Assembly: GCA_005791165.1 (NCBI GenBank)
Contig: SXXW01000015.1
Location: 1-64,000, forward strand
Direction of reading: 5' to 3'
From: Cytophagaceae bacterium
GTDB taxonomy: Bacteria; Bacteroidota; Bacteroidia; Cytophagales; Spirosomataceae
DNA: 64,000 nucleotides
The first letter of the stretch is position 1, and each line of letters starts with the position of its first letter. Below, piece after piece: positions 17,135 through 26,668 of the stretch. Position numbers and translations under genes: made by a program. The notes beneath the pieces are model-generated. The model did not search any database. It saw nothing but the letters and a program-made list of their open reading frames with translations, and was not told the origin of the DNA.

Positions 17135-19501
17135 TTAATCTTCTAATAGTTCAGTTACCTCTTTTTTATTCAAACTCATCAAAAAAGCTGGAAGCAAAAT
17201 TAAATTACAAATCATAGCCATGAGAAGCGTAATTGATACTAAGACTCCTAAAGCCTGCGTTCCTTTGAATGTGGAAGCGGTAAAAATAAAAAATCCAAAA
17301 AATAAAATCATGGCCGTATAAAACATGGAAACTCCCGTTTTTTGTATGGTGATTTGGATGGATTTTTTAATATCAAAAGCGTTTTTGGCAAATTCTTCCT
17401 TGTAGCGTGTTAGGAAATAAATCGTTCCATCACTTGATATTCCAAAGGCAATTGAAAAAATCAAAATGGTACTAGGTTTAAGCGCAATACCAAAATGACC
17501 CATTAATCCGGCTGTTATAAGCAAGGGAATGAGGCTAGGCAATGTGGAGATGATGACCATTTTCCAACTCCTAAATAACAAGGCCATTAAAACACAAATC
17601 AGGAATATGGCTGAAAGTGTACTTTCAATTAAATTCACCTGCAAATATTCCGTTTGAAAAGCATAGATAACAGAATTACCTGTGATTTTGGCAATGAATA
17701 TGTTGGGATCTTCTTCTTTTTTAAATTCGCCTGTTTCTGTATCCGTTAAATAGATACTGTCAATTCTAGGTTTTATTTCGTCAAACAATGCTCTTGTCCT
17801 TGTCGTGCCAGCATCTTGCATTTGAAAACTAATCCGAGTAAATCTTTTCTTGGCATCGATAAACCCACTAAACAAATTATCCTTTCCTTGTAAACTGCTT
17901 TGAAAAGAGGTCAATTTATTTAATTCGTTGATACTTGGCAAAACAAAATATTTGGGATCACCTCCTCTATATACTTGATATAAGTATTTTGTAGCCGTTA
18001 AAATTGAAAGTCCTTGCGTAAATTCTGGGTATTCGGCAATCACCTTTTCTGTACGCTTTATTTTAGTTAAAATTTCTGGACTTAATGCGCGACCATCTTC
18101 ACGTGCGTCAATGGATATTTCAAAAGGCATGACCCCTTTAAAATGTTTTTCTATAAATTTCAAATCCGTGTATATGGCATTATCTTGGGGCAAATCGTCC
18201 ACGATATAGCCTACTGCTTTTATTTTAGTTAATCCGTAAATAGAAAATGCTAAGATTAACCCGACAAATAGATAAATGGATTTTCTATGATTGAATACCC
18301 AAGTTTCTACGCGCAATAAAAATTTGCTCACTTTGGGAGATTCAAAATGTGCCAAATCTTTAGCCTCTGGAGGAGATAAAAAACTAAAGAATATCGGAAT
18401 TAATAAAACTGAAATCGCAAATGTAAACATGACATTGATCGCAGCAACGATTCCAAATTCAACCAATAAGCCCGATCCAGTAAATGCGAATACTCCAAAA
18501 CCAATGGATGTAGTCAAATTTGCCAAAAATAATGTTCTACCTATTTTAGATGTACTTTCAATCAATGACTCCTCTTTGTTTTGAGTACGTAAAAAGGTTT
18601 CATGGTATTTGTTTAATAAAAATATGACATTAGGGACTCCTATGACAACAATTAATGGAGGAATGAGGCCCGAAAGTAGCGTAATTTTAAAGTTAAATAA
18701 AACGATGGTAGCGAGTGACGCTACAATACCCACTAGAATAACAATCAACGCAAAGAAAACAACCTTAATAGATCTGAAAAAATAAAATAAGATGGCCGAA
18801 GTAACCAGAATAGCGAGGATTAAAAAGATAGCCAGCTCATTAGTTACTTGGGACGTGTATTCCGTTCGAATGAATGGCATACCCGAGTAATGAACGGAAT
18901 GGCCCATTTTTGTAGAATACTGATCACCTAAACTTTTTATATGTTTGACCAGCTGAATTCTATTTTTATTGTTAATCGTTTTCTGATCTAATGTGATTAG
19001 CATTAGATGCACTTTGAAATCTTTCGTAAAAATAAAATCAGTAAATAAGGGTAAGCGGGATAACTTATATTGTAAGCTATCTAATCTAGTTTTTGTTGTG
19101 GGCACGGTTGTGTCCCAAATAGGCCTAGTCGAAAATTTATTTGATACGGAATCAATATATACTTCAGGCAAATTGGTAATCGATAATACATTTTTGATTC
19201 CTGGTTGGCCTTTGATTTCTTTGGTTAACGAATGCCAAGCATCAAATTCATTGGGTGAAAATATCTGGTCATTTTCGAGTCCAATGACCATGACATTGCC
19301 ATCTTCGCCATATTTGCTTTTAAAGTTTTCATAGAGTTGGAATCGCTCGTCTGATTTGGGGAGTATTTTTGCTAGTTCGTAGCTAAGTTGTATTTGGCTG
19401 GCTTTAAATCCTAGTGCGCAGGTTAGCACAACTAATATTCCTAAAATCTGAAATTTAAATTTTAATATGTTTTCAGCAATTCGTAACCAAAAGTTTTTCA
19501 T
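17135..19501 (-). CDS. MMPL/RND-family exporter
   Basis: A 788-aa inner-membrane protein with the RND layout: TM1 near residues 12-32, a large periplasmic loop, TM2-6, a second large loop and TM7-11. Two blocks resemble the MMPL/SSD core, including LLSGLIPPLIVVIGVPNVIFLLNKYHE and LKPSTILIFSIAFGISSDGTIYFLTRYKEEF. The second contains the acidic residue expected for proton relay. Such proteins export lipids or hydrophobic molecules. It follows ispD after 7 nt and abuts the MFS gene. No membrane-fusion partner is in the window. Confidence 0.9.
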   Translation of the reverse strand: MKNFWLRIAENILKFKFQILGILVVLTCALGFKASQIQLSYELAKILPKSDERFQLYENFKSKYGEDGNVMVIGLENDQIFSPNEFDAWHSLTKEIKGQPGIKNVLSITNLPEVYIDSVSNKFSTRPIWDTTVPTTKTRLDSLQYKLSRLPLFTDFIFTKDFKVHLMLITLDQKTINNKNRIQLVKHIKSLGDQYSTKMGHSVHYSGMPFIRTEYTSQVTNELAIFLILAILVTSAILFYFFRSIKVVFFALIVILVGIVASLATIVLFNFKITLLSGLIPPLIVVIGVPNVIFLLNKYHETFLRTQNKEESLIESTSKIGRTLFLANLTTSIGFGVFAFTGSGLLVEFGIVAAINVMFTFAISVLLIPIFFSFLSPPEAKDLAHFESPKVSKFLLRVETWVFNHRKSIYLFVGLILAFSIYGLTKIKAVGYIVDDLPQDNAIYTDLKFIEKHFKGVMPFEISIDAREDGRALSPEILTKIKRTEKVIAEYPEFTQGLSILTATKYLYQVYRGGDPKYFVLPSINELNKLTSFQSSLQGKDNLFSGFIDAKKRFTRISFQMQDAGTTRTRALFDEIKPRIDSIYLTDTETGEFKKEEDPNIFIAKITGNSVIYAFQTEYLQVNLIESTLSAIFLICVLMALLFRSWKMVIISTLPSLIPLLITAGLMGHFGIALKPSTILIFSIAFGISSDGTIYFLTRYKEEFAKNAFDIKKSIQITIQKTGVSMFYTAMILFFGFFIFTASTFKGTQALGVLVSITLLMAMICNLILLPAFLMSLNKKEVTELLED

Positions 19502-19508
19502 AGATTTA

Positions 19509-20198
19509 TTAGGCAGATTTCATTAGGCTTTCCGCGAGGTTTAAGTCCTCAGAGGTTGTTATTTTTAAGTTGGCATAATCTCCGTCCACTAAATGAATGG
19601 TTTCACCCGTTGACTCTACCACACTGGCATCATCTGTAAATTCCATATTATAGGATTGATTGAATGCTTTTCTTAAGGACTTTAAGCTAAATATTTGAGG
19701 TGTTTGAATGATTCGAATTTCATCTCTTTTGACCGCGACATATTTCTGCGAAACGCTATCCCATTTTCTGATGGAGTCCTTGGTCGGTACGGATAATATG
19801 GCATTTCCATGCAATTCGGCATACTCAAAAGCAGAAGAAATTAACTCGGGCTTAATTAATGGGCGAACACCATCATGAATAGCTATTAAACAATCTTCCG
19901 TTTCTGTGATGGCTGCTAAGCCATTTTGGCTTGAATGAAATCGGGTTTCACCTCCGTCAACTAAAATATGGGGTGTTGTTGCATTTATTTCCGGAAATTC
20001 AGAACATAATTTTGCCCAAAAATCCATTTGATTCTTGGGCAAAACAACATACAATATGATACTTGAATCTGCTTTTTTGAATTGATTTAATGTGTGAAAT
20101 AAGATAGGTTTCCCTTGAAGCAGTAAAAATTGTTTAGGTATTGTACTATTCATACGATGACCAGTCCCACCAGCAACAATGATTGCGATTTTTTTCAC
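19509..20198 (-). CDS. ispD: 2-C-methyl-D-erythritol 4-phosphate cytidylyltransferase
   Basis: Makes CDP-methylerythritol in the MEP isoprenoid pathway. The 229-aa protein starts IAIIVAGGTGHRMNSTIPKQFLLLQGKPIL, the CTP-binding IspD signature. It continues with CLIAIHDGVRPLI, SVPTKDSIRK and QTPQIFSLKSLRKAF, and ends with the conserved FTDDASVVES and ITTSEDLNLAESLM. It sits 9 nt after queA and 7 nt before the MMPL gene on the same strand. Confidence 0.97.
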   Translation of the reverse strand: MKKIAIIVAGGTGHRMNSTIPKQFLLLQGKPILFHTLNQFKKADSSIILYVVLPKNQMDFWAKLCSEFPEINATTPHILVDGGETRFHSSQNGLAAITETEDCLIAIHDGVRPLIKPELISSAFEYAELHGNAILSVPTKDSIRKWDSVSQKYVAVKRDEIRIIQTPQIFSLKSLRKAFNQSYNMEFTDDASVVESTGETIHLVDGDYANLKITTSEDLNLAESLMKSA

Positions 20199-20207
20199 AC
20201 AAAATAA

Positions 20208-21260
20208 TTAGATGATTAACATTACATCCCCATAACTAAAAAAGCGATATTTTTCTTTAATAGCTTGCTTATAAGCTTCTTGTACCAACTCATAACTTCC
20301 AAATGCCGATGCCATCATATATAAAATGGATTCTGGTAAATGGAAATTAGTTAATAATGCAGTTGGTATTTTGAACTCGTAGGGAGGAAAAATAAATTTG
20401 TCGGTCCAGCTATTAATAGGCTTTAAATGTCCACTGGCAGAAACGGAGGATTCCAAAGCTTTCATCACGGTAGTTCCGATGGCCAAAACATGTTTTTTAT
20501 TATCCAATGCCTCGTTGACAAATCCACAAGTCGCTTCATTAATAATAAAATGCTCTGAATCGGTTTTATGTTTGGTCAAATCCTCTACATCAACTTGCCT
20601 GAATGTTCCTAAACCCACATGAAGTGTAATAGGGGAGAATTGAACCCCATTTAACTCCATTTTTTTCATGACAATTTTGGAAAAATGAAGCCCGGCTGTG
20701 GGTGCAGCGACTGCGCCTACATGCTCTGCGTAAATCGTTTGAAAACGCTCTCTATCTTCCTCCGTAGCGGCTCTTTTTAATCTAATTTCATCAGGCAGTG
20801 GTGTTTCGCCCAACTCGTGGATCGCTTGCATTAAAGCATCATGGTCGCCATCATACAAAAAACGAATTGTACGACCCCTTGACGTGGTATTGTCAATCAC
20901 TTCGGCAACTAAATCAGAATCACCAAAATATAATTTATTTCCTACTCTAATTTTTCTTGCTGGATCTACTAAAACATCCCAAAGTCTATGCTCCCGATTT
21001 AATTCCCGTAAAAGAAATACTTCAATTTGTGCTCCCGTCTTTTCCTTATTTCCGTATAAACGCGCTGGGAAAACTTTGGTATTATTGGTTACTAACACAT
21101 CACCATCTCCAAAATAATCGATGATGTCTGTGAATTTTTTATGTTCAATGGTTTTTTCTTTTCGGTTAATGACCATCATACGAGCATCTTCTCGATTTTC
21201 TGTAGGATTTAAGGCAATTAAACTTTGGGGTAAATCAAATCTGAATTCAGATAATTTCAT
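20208..21260 (-). CDS. queA: S-adenosylmethionine:tRNA ribosyltransferase-isomerase
   Basis: Adds the epoxycyclopentanediol precursor to preQ1 in tRNA during queuosine synthesis. The 350-aa length is typical. [77 protein letters not shown] and [16 protein letters not shown] are diagnostic QueA blocks. It heads the minus-strand cluster, behind a promoter with both -33 and -7 elements. Confidence 0.98.
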   Translation of the reverse strand: MKLSEFRFDLPQSLIALNPTENREDARMMVINRKEKTIEHKKFTDIIDYFGDGDVLVTNNTKVFPARLYGNKEKTGAQIEVFLLRELNREHRLWDVLVDPARKIRVGNKLYFGDSDLVAEVIDNTTSRGRTIRFLYDGDHDALMQAIHELGETPLPDEIRLKRAATEEDRERFQTIYAEHVGAVAAPTAGLHFSKIVMKKMELNGVQFSPITLHVGLGTFRQVDVEDLTKHKTDSEHFIINEATCGFVNEALDNKKHVLAIGTTVMKALESSVSASGHLKPINSWTDKFIFPPYEFKIPTALLTNFHLPESILYMMASAFGSYELVQEAYKQAIKEKYRFFSYGDVMLII

Positions 21261-21362
21261 TCGGATGGGTTTTGAATTAAAGTTTTGTAAATTTTAAACT
21301 CAAAATAGAGTTTAAATGACATTAAATTAATGATTATTTTCGCTGAGAAAATTATCAATTTG

Positions 21363-21394
21363 CAAATATACACTTTTCAAAGGGGGCTTGTCAA
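21363..21394 (-). promoter_or_regulatory. promoter of queA (-33 and -7)
   Basis: On the minus strand, TTG (21394-21392) is followed after 21 nt by TATATTTG (21370-21363), matching TTG-N17-23-TAnnTTTG. The start codon is about 100 nt downstream. It probably serves the queA-ispD-MMPL-MFS-63-aa run. Confidence 0.6.
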
Positions 21395-21454
21395 GGTAAA
21401 TTTTTCAAAACCTTTATATAATCCTTTTGTTCTGCTTTAAATGAACTATATGTT

Positions 21455-22753
21455 ATGAAAAAAGTTTCACTTTTTTGGTTTAGAAGAGATTTGCGAATAG
21501 AAGATAATCATGGATTATTTCAAGCTTTATCAGGTCCATTTCCCGTTTTGCCAATTTTCATTTTTGATAAAGCTATATTATCCCGCTTGCCTTCTAAAAA
21601 GGATGGTCGGGTTGAGTTTATTCACAAGGCTTTAGAATCGCTTAAATCGTTGATTGGCCAACAAGGCGGAGATATTTCAATTTTTCACGATCATCCACTA
21701 CATGTTTTCGAGAAATTAACCATTGAATATGACGTGCAAGCCATTTATTTGAACCATGATCATGAAAAATATGCACTTCAAAGGGATGAAGAAATTAAGC
21801 AATTTGCTAGCTCAAAAAATATCAGCTTCCATACGTTTAAGGACCATGTGATTTTTGAGAAGAATGAAGTGTTGAGTGGACAAGGTACACCTTATACCGT
21901 TTTTACGCCATATGCTAATAAATGGAAGGATCGTTTGAAAAATGAACCTCTGATTGTTTATCCATCCAAAAGCTTGACAAATTATGTGGATGAAAAAGCT
22001 GATTTTCCTAGTTTAGAATCGATCGGTTTTGCTCCTTCAGGATTATCCTTTCCAGAAAAAATTGTTACAGATCAATTAATCAAAGAATATCAAGCCTCTC
22101 GTGATTTTCCTGCTGTAAATGGTACCTCAAAGCTTTCCGTTCATTTACGTTTTGGAACTATTTCAATTCGATCTTTAGTATTACAGGCAAATGGGACTTC
22201 TGAAACTTGGTTAAATGAGTTAATATGGCGTGATTTTTACAGCAATATTTTATTTCATTTTCCACACATAAGTAACGGATTAGCCTTTCGAAAGGAATAT
22301 GATCATATCCAATGGAGAAATAATGAAGTTGAATTTGAGGCCTGGAAACAAGGAAAAACGGGATATCCCATGGTGGATGCCGGAATGCGAGAATTAAACC
22401 AAACGGGTTTTATGCACAATAGGGTACGCATGGTGGTGGCCAGTTTTTTAGTTAAACATTTATTGATTGATTGGCGCTGGGGTGAAACATATTTTGCAGA
22501 GAAGTTGCTTGATTTTGATTTTTCGGCCAATAATGGCGGTTGGCAATGGGCAGCCGGTTCTGGTTGTGATGCGGCACCCTATTTTAGGGTATTTAATCCA
22601 AGCCTGCAAGCACAAAAATTTGATCCTAAATTAATTTACATCAAAAAATGGGTTCCTGAATTACAGGAACTAAGCTACGTAACTCCTATTGTTAATCATG
22701 AGTTTGCTAGAAAACGAGTGCTTGAGGTGTATAAGAAAGCTTTGGGTAAATAA
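21455..22753 (+). CDS. phr: deoxyribodipyrimidine photo-lyase / cryptochrome family
   Basis: A 432-aa flavoprotein expected to split UV-induced pyrimidine dimers using blue light. The N-terminal antenna domain begins VSLFWFRRDLRIEDNHGLFQAL. The FAD-binding part has KLSVHLRFGTISIRSL, ELIWRDFYSNILFHFP, GYPMVDAGMRELNQTGFMHNRVRMVVASFLVKHL (two adjacent motifs) and DFDFSANNGGWQWAAGSGCDAAPYFR. These resemble class I CPD photolyases, though a cryptochrome role cannot be excluded. Its stop is 4 nt from that of convergent DUF3108. Confidence 0.95.
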   Translation: MKKVSLFWFRRDLRIEDNHGLFQALSGPFPVLPIFIFDKAILSRLPSKKDGRVEFIHKALESLKSLIGQQGGDISIFHDHPLHVFEKLTIEYDVQAIYLNHDHEKYALQRDEEIKQFASSKNISFHTFKDHVIFEKNEVLSGQGTPYTVFTPYANKWKDRLKNEPLIVYPSKSLTNYVDEKADFPSLESIGFAPSGLSFPEKIVTDQLIKEYQASRDFPAVNGTSKLSVHLRFGTISIRSLVLQANGTSETWLNELIWRDFYSNILFHFPHISNGLAFRKEYDHIQWRNNEVEFEAWKQGKTGYPMVDAGMRELNQTGFMHNRVRMVVASFLVKHLLIDWRWGETYFAEKLLDFDFSANNGGWQWAAGSGCDAAPYFRVFNPSLQAQKFDPKLIYIKKWVPELQELSYVTPIVNHEFARKRVLEVYKKALGK

Positions 22754-22757
22754 ATTG

Positions 22758-23549
22758 TTAATAAACGGACTTTCCTTGGACCAAATACTTTTCTAAGTCA
22801 ATACTGAGGAATCCTATTTTTAGATTGACTTCCATTTTAAAGGGTATTTGGTATTTATCTTGGCTAATCCATAATCTAATGGCATCTTCGTCCTTAAACA
22901 TATTGTTTTTAGGTAAAACCAAGGAAGTTCGGATACATTTCTTAGAGCCAAATTTTCCGTCCACATTCTCAAAACCTTTGACAATAAATAATATGTCATA
23001 AATGGTTCCGTCAAATAGAATTTTTGTACTTAACGACTGACCCACTTTCATTTGGGTTAAATTTTTATCTCTTAAAAAGAAATAACCGCTAATGATATCC
23101 ATCATTCCTTTTGAAATAGGAAGAGTTTTGTTTACTGGCGTGTTTTGGGGGGAATGAATTTTTGCCAAACCTTGATTCTGTTCAAAAATAACCGTTTCGT
23201 TTTTTTTATATCGCCCTTCTATTTTTTTCATTTCTGTTTTTAATGGCAGACGTGTTTCAATGGCTAGGTTGGCTGACCAATAATCAACGACAGGACTAAA
23301 TACATTTAATATACCTATTGTGTTACCTTCTATTTCTATTTTTCTGGTGGGCATGGATTGTAAATAAGTCACATTAGGAGAGCTTTTTATGGTTGCTTTT
23401 GCCGCATTAATGAACCCTAAGTGAATTCGATAGTCCAATAATTCTGTTTGATCTAAAAACGATAAATCCTGAGCACATGTGCTTTTTGCTATGATCAGCA
23501 AACTGATGAAAAATAAGTTAAATTTTGTTGAAATAATGGTTTTTAACAC
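22758..23549 (-). CDS. secreted DUF3108-family protein
   Basis: A 263-aa protein with an N-terminal signal peptide (FNLFFISLLIIAKSTCAQ, cleavage near residue 26). The rest is a beta-rich DUF3108 domain, with LDYRIHLGFINAAKATI near the mature N-terminus and KMEVNLKIGFLSIDL near the end. Members are predicted periplasmic or outer-membrane-associated proteins of unknown function. It is divergent from recA and apparently transcribed alone. Confidence 0.8.
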   Translation of the reverse strand: MLKTIISTKFNLFFISLLIIAKSTCAQDLSFLDQTELLDYRIHLGFINAAKATIKSSPNVTYLQSMPTRKIEIEGNTIGILNVFSPVVDYWSANLAIETRLPLKTEMKKIEGRYKKNETVIFEQNQGLAKIHSPQNTPVNKTLPISKGMMDIISGYFFLRDKNLTQMKVGQSLSTKILFDGTIYDILFIVKGFENVDGKFGSKKCIRTSLVLPKNNMFKDEDAIRLWISQDKYQIPFKMEVNLKIGFLSIDLEKYLVQGKSVY

Positions 23550-23604
23550 GTTTAAAGGGTATTTAAAAATTGAATTAATTTATCCAATTAGTTTATCTTA
23601 AAAA

Positions 23605-23638
23605 TTGATTAATTATTAATGCGTATTTCCTATTTTTG
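23605..23638 (+). promoter_or_regulatory. promoter of recA (-33 and -7)
   Basis: TTG at 23605-23607 and TATTTTTG at 23631-23638 are 23 nt apart, within the Bacteroidota consensus. The predicted start near 23645 leaves a leader of about 55 nt that contains TTGAAA-N7-TTTCAA (23649-23667). Confidence 0.6.
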
Positions 23639-23699
23639 TTAAAGCGAATTGAAAGATACAATTTCAAAAAAGAACATTCAAAATTATCAATAAATAAAC

Positions 23700-24764
23700 A
23701 TGGCAAAACAATCAGGCGATGCACAAGGCCTAGCTTCTGAAAAATTAAAAGCACTTCAAACTACATTAGAAAAATTAGATAAGGCTTATGGCAAGGGTAC
23801 TGTTATGCGTTTATCTGATAGTAAGGTGATGGATGTACCTGTTATTTCAACGGGTTCATTAGGATTAGACTTAGCTTTAGGGATTGGTGGAATTCCTCGC
23901 GGTCGTGTTGTAGAAGTTTATGGTCCTGAATCTTCGGGAAAAACTACTTTGACGCTACATTGTATTGCGGAAGCTCAAAAAGCTGGGGGTTTAGCGGCTT
24001 TTATCGATGCGGAACATGCATTTGATCGTGCCTATGCTGAAAAACTGGGTATTGATACTGAAAACTTATTGATTTCTCAGCCAGATAACGGCGAACAAGC
24101 TTTAGAAATTGCTGAACATTTAATTAGTTCAGGTGCCATCGACATTATTGTGATCGACTCGGTGGCTGCTCTCGTTCCTAAAGCAGAGATTGAAGGAGAA
24201 ATGGGGGATTCTAAGATGGGACTTCAAGCTCGCTTAATGTCACAAGCTCTTCGTAAATTAACAGGCACAATTAACAAAACGGGTTGTTGCTGTATTTTTA
24301 TTAATCAGTTACGCGATAAGATCGGTGTAATGTTTGGAAGTCCAGAAACAACCACGGGTGGAAATGCACTTAAGTTTTATGCTTCAGTACGATTAGACAT
24401 TCGTAGAGCAGGTCAAATTAAAGAAAGTGCGGATTCCATTACAGGTAACCGAACTAGAGTGAAAGTTGTCAAGAACAAATTGGCGCCTCCATTTAAAGTG
24501 GTTGAGTTCGATATCATGTATGGGGAAGGTATTTCTAAAGCCGGTGAAGTATTAGATTTAGGTGTTGACCTCAATGTAATCGATAAATCAGGTTCTTGGT
24601 TCTCGTATAATGGCAATAGATTAGGACAAGGTCGTGATGCTGTTAAGGATTTGATTAAAGATAATCCTGAATTAATGGATGAACTAGAAATGAAAATTAA
24701 AGAAAAAATTAAGGGCAATGAAAATGTCTTGTTAGACAAAGATGTAGCTCCAGAAGTTGAATAG
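23700..24764 (+). CDS. recA: recombinase RecA
   Basis: A 354-aa DNA strand-exchange ATPase. It has Walker [13 protein letters not shown] near residues 75-86, the Walker B region [24 protein letters not shown], loop L2 [27 protein letters not shown] and the C-terminal [26 protein letters not shown]. It acts in homologous recombination and, with DprA in this window, in transformation. It is followed by a strong bidirectional terminator shared with convergent dnaA. Confidence 0.99.
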   Translation: MAKQSGDAQGLASEKLKALQTTLEKLDKAYGKGTVMRLSDSKVMDVPVISTGSLGLDLALGIGGIPRGRVVEVYGPESSGKTTLTLHCIAEAQKAGGLAAFIDAEHAFDRAYAEKLGIDTENLLISQPDNGEQALEIAEHLISSGAIDIIVIDSVAALVPKAEIEGEMGDSKMGLQARLMSQALRKLTGTINKTGCCCIFINQLRDKIGVMFGSPETTTGGNALKFYASVRLDIRRAGQIKESADSITGNRTRVKVVKNKLAPPFKVVEFDIMYGEGISKAGEVLDLGVDLNVIDKSGSWFSYNGNRLGQGRDAVKDLIKDNPELMDELEMKIKEKIKGNENVLLDKDVAPEVE

Positions 24765-24790
24765 AATTATTTATATAGATGTTTGATTAT

Positions 24791-24822
24791 AAAAAAGGAG
24801 TCAATTTTTGACTCCTTTTTTA
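24791..24822. terminator. bidirectional terminator between recA and dnaA
   Basis: GGAGTCAA pairs with TTGACTCC around a 3-nt loop, preceded by six A and followed by a T run. Confidence 0.92.
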
Positions 24823-24824
24823 TT

Positions 24825-26264
24825 TTAATTCGCACTTAAGTTAAATCGGTTGAAAAGCTTTCTTACTGTTTTCTCCACCGATTTGTCAGTTTCCATAGCC
24901 TCAGAGATGGATTGAACGGCGTGAATTACTGTGCTATGATCCCTGCCGCCAAAATGATATCCAATTGATTTTAAAGGCAGATTAGTTAATTCTTTAAGCA
25001 TGTACATGGCTACTTGTCTTGGGAAGACATTTTCTTTTTTCCGACATTTTCCTTGTAATGTTTGTAGGTCTACATCAAAATGTAGAGTTACTACATCTAA
25101 AATATTGTCAACACTTAATTCTTTTTCTTGATCATTTACGATACTCTTTAGTGTTGTTTTGGCTAACTCAATATCGATTTCTTTTCGTGTTAATGATGCT
25201 TGGGCCATTAATGATATGATGACTCCCTCTAGTTCTCTTACGTTTGTCTGAATGGAGTTAGCTAAATATTCTAAAACATCAATATTGATTTGTATCCCAT
25301 CGTCTTGAAGCTTTTTCTGAATAATAGCAATACGTGTTTCAAAATCGGGTTGTTGTAAGTCTGCCGTTAATCCCCATTTAAACCGACTAAGTAAACGATC
25401 TTCCATTCCTGCCAAATCTCTTGGTGCTCTGTCAGAAGAAAGGATTATTTGCTTTCCTGATTGATGTAAATGATTGAAAATATTAAAGAAAGTTTCCTGG
25501 GTTTTTTCTTTTCCAGAAAGAAATTGAACATCATCTATTATGAGTACGTCAACTTGCAAGTAAAAATTGGTAAAGGTTTCTATGGAATTATTTCTAATCG
25601 CATTTACAAATTGATTTGTAAATTTTTCAGTTGATACATATAGAACAAATTTTTCTGGGAATTGATCTTTAATTTGGTTACCTATAGCCTGTATTAAATG
25701 TGTTTTTCCCAATCCCACACCACCATAAATCATTAATGGATTAAATGATGTAAGACCAGGCTTATTAGATACAGCCATACCGGCCGCTCTTCCTAGGCGA
25801 TTACAGTCTCCTTCAATAAATTTATCAAAAGTATATTTTGGTATCAAATATGAATCAAGTTCTAAAGAATCTAAATCCTTAAACTGAAACGGATTTTTAG
25901 AAAGAGTAGGTTGATTATTTGAATACTTATCATTAAACGTATTCTGAGAATTTTGATTAGAATTATTAGTCGGTAAATTAAAAGTGATAGGAGGATTCTT
26001 ACGATCACCCTTGTCTATAACAACGGAGTATTCTAACATCCCATTTTTACCAATTACCAGATCAATCGCTTTTCTGAAAATAGAAACATAATTTTCTTCA
26101 AGCCACTCATAAAAAAATTGTGATGGAACTTCAAGTGTTAATGTATTATTTGAGAATTTCAATGGGACAATGGGAGTGAACCATGTATTGAAATTATGCT
26201 CTGATATATCTTCTTTGATAATCACTAAGCACTTATTCCACAATTCGTTTACTCCTATTTGCAT
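24825..26264 (-). CDS. dnaA: chromosomal replication initiator DnaA
   Basis: A 479-aa initiator of normal domain order. Domain I is residues 1-85. Domain II is a short N/S/Q-rich linker around residues 105-135. The AAA+ domain III has Walker A MIYGGVGLGKTHLIQAIGN and Walker B VDVLIIDDVQFLSGKEKTQE. The domain IV helix-turn-helix ends with KSIGYHFGGRDHSTVIHAVQ, which binds DnaA boxes. It is convergent with recA. Its promoter matches the Bacteroidota consensus perfectly. Confidence 0.99.
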   Translation of the reverse strand: MQIGVNELWNKCLVIIKEDISEHNFNTWFTPIVPLKFSNNTLTLEVPSQFFYEWLEENYVSIFRKAIDLVIGKNGMLEYSVVIDKGDRKNPPITFNLPTNNSNQNSQNTFNDKYSNNQPTLSKNPFQFKDLDSLELDSYLIPKYTFDKFIEGDCNRLGRAAGMAVSNKPGLTSFNPLMIYGGVGLGKTHLIQAIGNQIKDQFPEKFVLYVSTEKFTNQFVNAIRNNSIETFTNFYLQVDVLIIDDVQFLSGKEKTQETFFNIFNHLHQSGKQIILSSDRAPRDLAGMEDRLLSRFKWGLTADLQQPDFETRIAIIQKKLQDDGIQINIDVLEYLANSIQTNVRELEGVIISLMAQASLTRKEIDIELAKTTLKSIVNDQEKELSVDNILDVVTLHFDVDLQTLQGKCRKKENVFPRQVAMYMLKELTNLPLKSIGYHFGGRDHSTVIHAVQSISEAMETDKSVEKTVRKLFNRFNLSAN

Positions 26265-26405
26265 TTTTATTCTAATAATTAATAAAATTGGTCACTAATG
26301 TCTTAAATGAAAAAATCCCTATGAGACATTATTTCATGTAAATTTTTATAAAATGATTCGTTAGGCTTTGACTAAAAAAATGTAAAATTATTTTTAGCGG
26401 GAGGA

Positions 26406-26436
26406 CAAAAATAGTAAAATTCGGGGTTCTTACAAA
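26406..26436 (-). promoter_or_regulatory. promoter of dnaA (-33 and -7)
   Basis: On the minus strand, TTTG (26436-26433) is followed after 19 nt by TATTTTTG (26413-26406). This is the best consensus promoter in the window. It implies a leader of about 135 nt before the dnaA ATG. Confidence 0.7.
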
Positions 26437-26613
26437 TTTGAAAAACAAATAAATCTATGTTTTTTTTGTAAAAAAAATGAATAAAAATTTGGAAATAAAA
26501 ATTGTTCAATTTTTATAGCGTTTATTCGTATTTTGACTTGAAAAAGTTAAATAAAAAAAAATATATTTTTTTTGAATAAAAAACGTATTTATTTCTAACG
26601 CTTTTATTTAAAT

Positions 26614-26640
26614 TAACTATAAATTATTGATTTATAGTTA
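26614..26640. repeat. AT-only inverted repeat 3' of the lipid kinase gene
   Basis: TAACTATAAAT and ATTTATAGTTA are perfect inverted copies separated by 5 nt, starting 28 nt after the kinase stop codon on the minus strand. It may be a weak terminator or a protein-binding palindrome. Confidence 0.45.
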
Positions 26641-26668
26641 GTTATAAAAAAAATACTAAATTTATGTG

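Larger units (their letters stand above)
26265..26668. other. AT-rich intergenic region upstream of dnaA
   Basis: A 404-nt stretch without a gene, visibly much richer in A/T than its neighbours and full of A and T homopolymer runs. It holds the dnaA promoter and a gapped inverted repeat in the dnaA leader (TAATGTCT 26296-26303 with AGACATTA 26324-26331). It also holds an 11-bp perfect inverted repeat, TAACTATAAAT/ATTTATAGTTA, at 26614-26640. I found no DnaA box TTATNCACA, so calling it oriC is not supported. Confidence 0.6.

Noticed and set aside
26265-26668. oriC
   Set aside because: AT-rich and next to dnaA, but no DnaA box TTATNCACA could be found; skew data would be needed.
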